From Paenibacillus sp. UNC499MF (lineage in GTDB: Bacteria; Bacillota; Bacilli; Paenibacillales; NBRC-103111), in the NCBI RefSeq assembly GCF_900107975.1, contig NZ_FNVF01000002.1, positions 77,178-141,177 on the forward strand: DNA of 64,000 nucleotides. The letters run 5' to 3'. The notes beneath the pieces were generated by a model, which saw only the letters and a program-made list of their open reading frames with translations, made no database searches and had not been told where the DNA came from. Of the stretch, positions 58,469 through 64,000 are shown one piece after another; the first letter of the stretch is position 1, and each line of letters begins with the position of its first letter. Both the position numbers and the translations under genes were made by a program.

Positions 58469-59983
58469 ATGGCTAACGAGGAAAGGGATCGGCTTGAAGG
58501 GTACAGGTATAATCTTCCGTTTTTTGAACATTTACATAAAAAGCTGCAGGATGCGGCGGGAATGTCCCGGAACCCGGCGGGGGAGGACGCGTCCGGAGAG
58601 GGATACGGCTCATCGGGAGCGGGAACTGCACCCTCCGGGACGCCCCGCACCGAACGAACGCTTAGTACGGGCCCGGGGGAGGAGAACCTGCTCCGCCTGA
58701 TAGAAGAGCGCATTGCCCTGCTGGATAAGGTGAGGGAATGCTCGGATGATCTTGTCCCGCTCATCGGGGAAGAGCCGCCCGGCATGGGTGAAGAGCTAGC
58801 CATGCTGGGCGAAACCGGGTACGGGGACCTGCAGGATACCCTGCTCCGGCCGGGCCGGGCGTCGATATCGGTCGTCATTCCCGTCTTCAATGAAGAGCGG
58901 TGCATCACGCGGTGCCTGGACAGTATCCGGGGGCTGGCCGACGAGATCATCGTCCTGGATACGGGTTCGACCGACGGCACTGTCGACTTGATCCGCGGCG
59001 AATACCCGCACGTCCGGCTCGAATTTGCGGAATGGCGGGACGATTTTGCCGAAATCCGCAACCGGCTGAACGATCTGGCGGCGGGAGACTGGATTTTCCA
59101 GTTGGATGCGGACGAGGCACTGATCGGCGATGGAGCGGAGCTCAGAGCTTTTTTGCAGCTGTTCTACGATTGTCCGGCCGAAGCGCTTGTCGTCTCGCCC
59201 AAAATCGTCAATCACGACGGCGGGGAATTGACGCTGACCCGCCGGATTTTCCGCCGCGAAGACGGGCTTCGCTACTACGGGGTCATTCATGAAGACCTGC
59301 GGAAGGAGATGGACGAAAGAGGCGGGGATCTGCGGCATCTCATGACGGAGTTCACCCTATCTCATGACGGGTACGAGCCTCAGGTGATCAAGGCGAAGAA
59401 CAAGCACGAGCGCAATATCCGGCTGGAAGAGCAGATGGCGGCGAGAGAGCCGGACAACATCCGGTGGCACTACTTTCTTGCACGGGAGAAGCAGGAAGCG
59501 GGGTTTCCCGATCATGAAATCGTGGAAGGCATCCGCACCGGACTCCAGCTGCGGGGAACGCGTACCGAGCCGGATCATTTTCATCTGCGCAGTCTGCTGC
59601 TGCTTGCCGGTATACTGGACAGCCGGCCTCAATATAACGAGCCGCTGAATGCCCTGGCGGAAGAAATCAACGCGCTTTATCCCGAATGCACCGACGGGCT
59701 GTACTATCTGCTGCTACATGAATATACGGACGGGACAGGGAATCTGGTAACCCGGGCCGAATCGGGGCTGAACCGGCTCAAACGGCTGGAAAATCCGTAT
59801 TCCCTCCTGCATCCGAGGAGCGATCATGTCATCCAGCTGCTCGGGGAAATGTTTATGGCGGCTGGGCAGTACAAGCGTGCTTTCCATCTCTACTCCCAAA
59901 TTTCCGACGAAAGAATTCTCCAAAATCTCCGGAAAAGGCTGGGCGGCCTGCAGGACGAAATAGCCGCTTTTCTGGAAGGATGA
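58469..59983 (+). CDS. SunS-like peptide glycosyltransferase (GT2)
   Basis: A 504-residue protein. After a polar N-terminal extension (to about residue 130) comes a GT2/GT-A domain: SVVIPVFNEERC, DEIIVLDTGSTDGTVDL, FAEWRDDFAEIRNR, LDADE (DxD at about 213-215), RRIFRREDG, GVIHEDL and LSHDGY; a TPR-like helical tail follows. This order matches SunS/ThuS, the S-glycosyltransferases of glycocins. It starts 125 nt after the precursor gene. The start is the ATG at 58469 with AGAGGAG 7 nt upstream; earlier in-frame ATGs lack ribosome sites. The sugar and acceptor residue are not predictable from sequence. General GT2-TPR proteins look similar, so this is strong but not final. Confidence 0.78.
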   Translation: MANEERDRLEGYRYNLPFFEHLHKKLQDAAGMSRNPAGEDASGEGYGSSGAGTAPSGTPRTERTLSTGPGEENLLRLIEERIALLDKVRECSDDLVPLIGEEPPGMGEELAMLGETGYGDLQDTLLRPGRASISVVIPVFNEERCITRCLDSIRGLADEIIVLDTGSTDGTVDLIRGEYPHVRLEFAEWRDDFAEIRNRLNDLAAGDWIFQLDADEALIGDGAELRAFLQLFYDCPAEALVVSPKIVNHDGGELTLTRRIFRREDGLRYYGVIHEDLRKEMDERGGDLRHLMTEFTLSHDGYEPQVIKAKNKHERNIRLEEQMAAREPDNIRWHYFLAREKQEAGFPDHEIVEGIRTGLQLRGTRTEPDHFHLRSLLLLAGILDSRPQYNEPLNALAEEINALYPECTDGLYYLLLHEYTDGTGNLVTRAESGLNRLKRLENPYSLLHPRSDHVIQLLGEMFMAAGQYKRAFHLYSQISDERILQNLRKRLGGLQDEIAAFLEG

Positions 59984-59998
59984 CGGGGCATCCCCGCT

Positions 59999-60043
59999 AA
60001 AGGTTCTGTGCCGCGGTCCGGCTGCCGGTACAGGGCCTTTTTT
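59999..60043 (+). terminator. Terminator after the glycosyltransferase gene
   Basis: AAGGTTCTGTGCCG pairs, with G-U pairs, with CGGTACAGGGCCTT, followed by six Ts. Confidence 0.82.
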
Positions 60044-60062
60044 GGTATAACGAATCTTGCAC

Positions 60063-60092
60063 TTGTGGGCAGGCTCTCCCCTCTGGGATAAT
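60063..60092 (+). promoter_or_regulatory. Candidate amidase promoter
   Basis: TTGTGG, an 18-nt spacer and GATAAT, about 70 nt before the amidase start. Confidence 0.45.
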
Positions 60093-60160
60093 GGAATTAT
60101 GTGGAGTACCGCGGAACAGGCGGGCTAGTATTCTGAAGGCAAAAGAGAGGGAGAGCCATC

Positions 60161-61609
60161 ATGAGTTTATTTACGGAAGCGACCATTGCAGAGCTGCAGC
60201 ATGCCATGGAGCAGGGGGAATGCACATCCTTTGAGCTGGTCGGGTATTATATGAAACGGATCGCGGCATTCGACCGGCAGGGACCCGGCATTAATTCGGT
60301 TCTGGAGCTGAATCCGGACGCCCTGCATCTCGCGGAGGCGGCAGACGCTCAAAGGCGGCTCGGCCAAGTCCGGGGTCCGCTTCACGGCATTCCCGTTCTG
60401 CTCAAGGACAACATTCAGACGGCGGATAACATGCACACAAGCGCGGGTTCCATCGCGCTCAAGGATCATTACGCCCGGGAAGACGCCTTCCTTGTCAAAA
60501 AGCTGAGAGAAGCCGGGGCGATTATCCTCGGCAAAGCGAACATGACGGAGTGGGCCAATTTTATGGCCGATGACATGATTTCCGGCTACAGCTCCCGCGG
60601 GGGCCAGGTGCTCAACCCCTACGGGGCGGACCTGTTCGCCGGAGGGTCGAGCACGGGAAGCGGCGCTGCCGTCGCCATCGACGTCACGACGGCGGCCGTC
60701 GGAACCGAGACGTCGGGCTCCATTCTCAGCCCGGCGATCCACAACTCCGTCGTCGGCATCAAGCCGACGCTGGGCCGCATTTCGCGCAGCGGGATCATTC
60801 CGCTCGCGCACAGCCAGGACACCGCGGGACCGATGGCCCGGACGGTGGCGGATGCCGCCGCGCTGCTGGGCGTGCTCTGCGGGTACGACCCGCGGGATGC
60901 GGTCACAGGCAGCGCGGCCGGTCTGGAAGAGCCGGACTTTACCGTCCATCTGGACAAGGACGGCCTGAAAGGCGCGCGGATCGGCGTTCCGCGCAGCGAG
61001 CACCTGGACCCGCTCACCGATGAAGAGCGGGAGCTTTTCGAGGGCCTCCTGCGGGAAATCCGGGAGGCGGGAGCGGTCATCGTCGATCCGGTGGAGATTC
61101 CCTCGCTGGAGGAGCTGTCCGGGCACCGCTCGGAGGTGCTTTTCTACGAGTTTAAGGCGGACATCAATGCGTATCTGGCCAGACTTCCGGAAGGATTGCC
61201 GGTGCATACGCTGCAGGAGCTTATCGCCTTCAACGAAGCACACGCGGACGAAGCGCTGAAGTACGGGCAGGGGGTGCTGATCCGTTCGGAAGCCACATCG
61301 GGCAGGCTGACCGAACCCGATTATCTGCTGCACCGGCTGGCCGATCTCCGGCTGTCCCGTACAGAAGGGATCGACTTCGCGATGCAGAAGCATCAGCTCG
61401 ATGCGCTTCTGTTCCCGAACACGGCGGGCGACGATATCGCGGCCAAAGCCGGATATCCTTCCATTGCCGTACCGGGAGGCTACTTAGAGAGCGGGATGCC
61501 TTTCGGCGTGATGTTCACGGGAGGAGCCTTTGCGGAGCCTGTGCTTATCAAGCTGGCCTATGCCTTCGAACAGCTCCGTCCGCGGCGCAAGCCTCCGGTT
61601 CTGGGGTAA
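60161..61609 (+). CDS. Amidase-signature-family hydrolase
   Basis: A 482-residue amidase with the Ser-cisSer-Lys triad: Lys in VLLKDNI, cis-Ser in FAGGSSTGSGAAVA and the nucleophile Ser in GTETSGSILSP. The family hydrolyses aliphatic or aryl amides; GatA is a member but no gatB/gatC is present, so this is a stand-alone amidase. There is no signal peptide. GAGAGGGAGAG precedes the ATG. It has its own promoter and is not clearly part of the bacteriocin cluster. Confidence 0.9.
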   Translation: MSLFTEATIAELQHAMEQGECTSFELVGYYMKRIAAFDRQGPGINSVLELNPDALHLAEAADAQRRLGQVRGPLHGIPVLLKDNIQTADNMHTSAGSIALKDHYAREDAFLVKKLREAGAIILGKANMTEWANFMADDMISGYSSRGGQVLNPYGADLFAGGSSTGSGAAVAIDVTTAAVGTETSGSILSPAIHNSVVGIKPTLGRISRSGIIPLAHSQDTAGPMARTVADAAALLGVLCGYDPRDAVTGSAAGLEEPDFTVHLDKDGLKGARIGVPRSEHLDPLTDEERELFEGLLREIREAGAVIVDPVEIPSLEELSGHRSEVLFYEFKADINAYLARLPEGLPVHTLQELIAFNEAHADEALKYGQGVLIRSEATSGRLTEPDYLLHRLADLRLSRTEGIDFAMQKHQLDALLFPNTAGDDIAAKAGYPSIAVPGGYLESGMPFGVMFTGGAFAEPVLIKLAYAFEQLRPRRKPPVLG

Positions 61610-61821
61610 ATGCTCACATAGTAAACTGCCGAGGCGGCCCGACTATCCGAACCGCAAGAAGCCCCCAGAGTCTCCCGGCACATGGTGCTCGGCGTCACAT
61701 GACGGTGGTCAACCGCCGGACTATCCGAGCGGGCCGGGCTCATCGCTTTATACAAAGGGCGGGAGGCTTCCGTCCTTAAGCAAACTAATCCGGGTCTTGC
61801 TCACACACCGCAAAACAAACA

Positions 61822-61849
61822 AAACCCCCGCGTTAATCCGCGGGGGTTT
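61822..61849. terminator. Bidirectional terminator overlapping a stop codon
   Basis: AAACCCCCGCG (61822-61832) pairs with CGCGGGGGTTT (61839-61849). The loop contains the stop codon of the minus-strand glycosyltransferase, whose last codons lie in the stem. Confidence 0.85.
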
Positions 61850-62927
61850 CCGTATTTTCGGCCAGCACGCCTTCCAGATAGGCTTTGTTGGCCAAAGCCT
61901 GGCGGTCGCCCGGGCGGTACTCCAGCACGGTCTCGTTGTGCCGGTGCGCCAGCTCATGCTCGCCCAGCCGGTCATAGCAGACGCAAAGCTGCAAATGCGG
62001 GAGCCAGGTCGAGCAGGCAACATGGGTCAGCGCCCATGAATCCGTATGCTTTCCGGCCTGCAAAGCGGCCTCATACCAGTAAGCGGCGGTGCGGTAGTCT
62101 CTTTTTCGTAAAAAGACATAGCCCAGACGGCAGCAAAATTCCGCGCGCGGGCTGGCGTAGAGGAACGAGCGGAACACGCTGTCCAGCTCCTGCTTCTCGT
62201 CTCCCAGCGCGTGAAAACAGTCCGCCAGCCTGCCGCATGCGGAGATATTGTCCTCGATCCAGCCGTTTCCGGTGCCGAGAAACTCTTCGTAATAATGGAT
62301 GGCCCGGTTGTATAACCGGTGGTCTTTCAATTCATTCGCGAAATAAAACAAATCCCGCGGGGAGAAAGTTTCCCCCTGGGCCAGCCTGTTTTCATAGATG
62401 CGCAGGTTGCGTCCGCTGTCGTGGTGCAAGGCCCGGTGGGTGACGGCGATATCCGCCGTCCGGACGTTGCCGCGGACCTCCAGATATTCATGCACGGGCC
62501 CGTGCCAGAGAAAGCCGCGGCTTTTCTTGACGAGCCGGTTGCGCCGTATGCTGGCGGAGACTTGGCCGAATTCGTCAAAAGCGAGGTTATAATTCATATT
62601 CACCGCATCGACGGAGGAATCGAGGGTTCTTTTGAGCGCGGCGAACTTGATCCGGTCCGGCTCTTCGAATACGTCGTCCGCGTCCAGCCAGAGGATATAC
62701 TCTTTTTCGGCCAGGCTGAACGAATAATTGCGGGCGGCGGCGAAGTCATCGATCCACCGGAAATGATAGATGCGGTCCGTATATTCCCGTACGATAGAGA
62801 CCGTTCTGTCTGTGGAGCCCGTATCCACGATGACGATCTCGTCGGCGAGATCCGCCACGGACGCGAGGCAGCGCCCGATATGGTCTTCCTCGTTCTTCAC
62901 GATCATACAAAGGCTGATGGTAGGCAA
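61833..62927 (-). CDS. GT2 glycosyltransferase with TPR-like tail
   Basis: A 364-residue protein: a GT2 domain (1 to about 225) with MIVKNEEDHIGRCLASV, DEIVIVDTGSTDRTV, WIDDFAAARNYSF, LDADD (DxD), GPVHEYL and VTHRAL, and a helical-repeat tail (about 230-364). It is the common short form of this architecture in Bacillus and Paenibacillus and is related to, but shorter than, the SunS-like protein at 58469. The start is TTG at 62927 with GGGAGGG 7 nt upstream. The acceptor is unknown; a role in the bacteriocin cluster is possible but separated by the amidase. Confidence 0.85.
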   Translation of the reverse strand: MPTISLCMIVKNEEDHIGRCLASVADLADEIVIVDTGSTDRTVSIVREYTDRIYHFRWIDDFAAARNYSFSLAEKEYILWLDADDVFEEPDRIKFAALKRTLDSSVDAVNMNYNLAFDEFGQVSASIRRNRLVKKSRGFLWHGPVHEYLEVRGNVRTADIAVTHRALHHDSGRNLRIYENRLAQGETFSPRDLFYFANELKDHRLYNRAIHYYEEFLGTGNGWIEDNISACGRLADCFHALGDEKQELDSVFRSFLYASPRAEFCCRLGYVFLRKRDYRTAAYWYEAALQAGKHTDSWALTHVACSTWLPHLQLCVCYDRLGEHELAHRHNETVLEYRPGDRQALANKAYLEGVLAENTETPAD

Positions 62928-63069
62928 AAAAATCCCTCCCGAAGGTTGCTTACAGCATCCTATTCAGCTTGGAGGAAGGGGTGACGGGCTGTCCGCCTGC
63001 CGGGGCAGATGCCGGGCGGCGCGGAAAAAGGAAGGGTAAGTAAAGGATTCGCTTGATCCGGTGGGTTGC

Positions 63070-63126
63070 GGTTTAGATCAGCGGCAGCGGGAGCTGATCT
63101 AAACCCGAACCCGAACCCGAACCGCA
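63070..63126. repeat. Hairpin followed by CCGAAC hexamer repeats
   Basis: GGTTTAGATCAGC (63070-63082) pairs perfectly with GCTGATCTAAACC (63093-63105) and runs directly into about four CCGAAC units and then degenerate GAACC-like repeats to about 63180. It lies beyond the end of the GntR gene on the minus strand. Confidence 0.7.
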
Positions 63127-63196
63127 CCGGGAACCGGAATGGAACTGGAACCTGAATCCGAACCCCCAATTCGAACCCAAAACCCGATAAACAGGT

Positions 63197-63928
63197 TTAC
63201 CGGGACGAAACATCGGCGCCTTTTTCGCCCAGCACCTGCTCTACCTTGGTGATATGCTGCTCCATCCGTGCGGAAGCATCCTGCGGCTGCCGGGAGCGTA
63301 TGGCGTCGAAAATGGCCTGATGCTCGCGCAGCAGACGTTCCGCCGACGAGCGTTCGGCATAAAACCAGAGCGCCCGCGTGTCTTTCATGCTGTCGTGCAG
63401 CTTCTGCGAAAGCGACGCCATCAGATCGGCCAGCACGGGATTGTGCGTAGCGGCCGCAATCTGCTCGTGGAAGCGGACATCCGCCTGCTCGCTCAAAGCT
63501 TCGTCGCCGAGATGCTCCTCCATGCTGCGCAGGGTACCCGCGAGCGCGGCGAGATCGGCCTCCGTCCGGCTGACGGCGGCAAGAGAAGCGCAGCCGGTCT
63601 CCAGCACGCGCCGGACTTCCAGGATATGCCGCAGCGATTCGGCCCGGCCGACCCATTCGGGGTGCAGCAGGCCCGGGTGCGGGGGCTCGGAGGGCAGCGC
63701 CTTGACGAAGGTGCCGCCGCCCTGCCGGATATCGAGCAGGCCCATAGCCTTCAGGACGCTGAGCGCTTCACGGATCGTGGAGCGGCCCACGCCGTATTGC
63801 GCGGCAAGGTCCACTACGGAAGAGAGGCGGTCGCCGACCGCGAGCTTCCCTTCCTCCAGCTGCTTACGAAGATCGTTCAATACCCATTCGTGACTTTTAA
63901 GCGGCCGTCCGTTCGTATTTATGTCCAT
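63197..63928 (-). CDS. GntR-family regulator, FadR/FCD subfamily
   Basis: A 243-residue regulator: a winged helix at the N-terminus (LRKQLEEGKLAVGDRLSSVVDLAAQYGVGRSTIREALSVLKAMGLL) and an FCD all-helical effector domain (about 90-225, with metal-binding His residues such as RFHEQIA and LLREHQAI). Relatives such as LutR respond to lactate or other organic acids. Its target operon is probably off the right edge; the window ends 72 nt upstream of its start. The ribosome site is weak (GGGGG, 8 nt). Confidence 0.9.
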   Translation of the reverse strand: MDINTNGRPLKSHEWVLNDLRKQLEEGKLAVGDRLSSVVDLAAQYGVGRSTIREALSVLKAMGLLDIRQGGGTFVKALPSEPPHPGLLHPEWVGRAESLRHILEVRRVLETGCASLAAVSRTEADLAALAGTLRSMEEHLGDEALSEQADVRFHEQIAAATHNPVLADLMASLSQKLHDSMKDTRALWFYAERSSAERLLREHQAIFDAIRSRQPQDASARMEQHITKVEQVLGEKGADVSSR

Positions 63929-64000
63929 ATGTTAAGCCCCCGTATTAAAAAATTTATTTTCCGTCTTCCGGTCGATTAATTTTAGTGTATACTTAATTGT

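Noticed and set aside
60161-61609. Amidase as GatA of the Glu-tRNA amidotransferase
   Set aside because: No gatB or gatC beside it, and the sequence fits stand-alone amidases.

Overview
This is a chromosomal window from a spore-forming Gram-positive bacterium of the Firmicutes, most like Paenibacillus or a close relative. The reasons are the strong AGGAGG ribosome binding sites, a T-box in front of an ilv-leu operon, an infC-rpmI-rplT operon with an ATT start, a SigI/RsgI pair, a sporulation-type histidine kinase, S-layer-like and Big_2 surface proteins, and many best-recognised relatives in Bacillus/Paenibacillus. Most of the window is GC-rich; roughly 49.2-52.4 kb is clearly AT-rich. I see no rRNA or tRNA genes, no insertion sequence and no CRISPR array. 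The assignment to a genus is inference.

Left part (1-13 kb): a decamer tandem array at the edge, a LacI regulator, a HAD phosphatase, a translationally coupled YtqA/MnmM/ManA operon, a WGxxGxxG surface peptide, TrmB convergent with a UgtP-like lipid glycosyltransferase, a PAP2 phosphatase, two more glycosyltransferases, and the infC-rpmI-rplT operon with its attenuator leader. Middle (13-30 kb): a Leu-specific T-box followed by ilvB-ilvN-ilvC-leuA-aminotransferase-leuB, a peroxiredoxin behind a PerR-like box, a GcvH homologue that has lost the lipoylated lysine, and a minus-strand alpha-glucan operon (DUF4912, a GH57-GT4 fusion, GH15).

From 30 to 49 kb: secreted and small unknown proteins, sigI-rsgI, a soluble histidine kinase, pepA, a YflT-like stress protein with a SigB-like promoter, an S-layer-like protein, a frameshifted small gene, a ten-repeat Big_2 protein, an atypical SDR divergent from an HxlR regulator, a membrane GGDEF protein, a region-1.1-less RpoD paralogue and an NrnB-type nanoRNase. 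From 49 to 53 kb is an AT-rich insert with a monooxygenase remnant, a PadR/HAAS pair and a serine hydrolase, carrying two near-identical copies of the PadR upstream region.

Right part (53-64 kb): a sugar dehydratase/dehydrogenase-like SDR, a three-gene chromate transport operon with its Lrp regulator, and then the most interesting locus: a peptidase-containing ABC exporter (C39-ABC), a divergent 73-residue precursor with a textbook double-glycine leader and three core cysteines, and a SunS-like peptide glycosyltransferase. Together these form what looks like a glycocin (glycosylated bacteriocin) cluster with an unusual core. An amidase, a second GT2-TPR protein and a GntR/FadR regulator follow.
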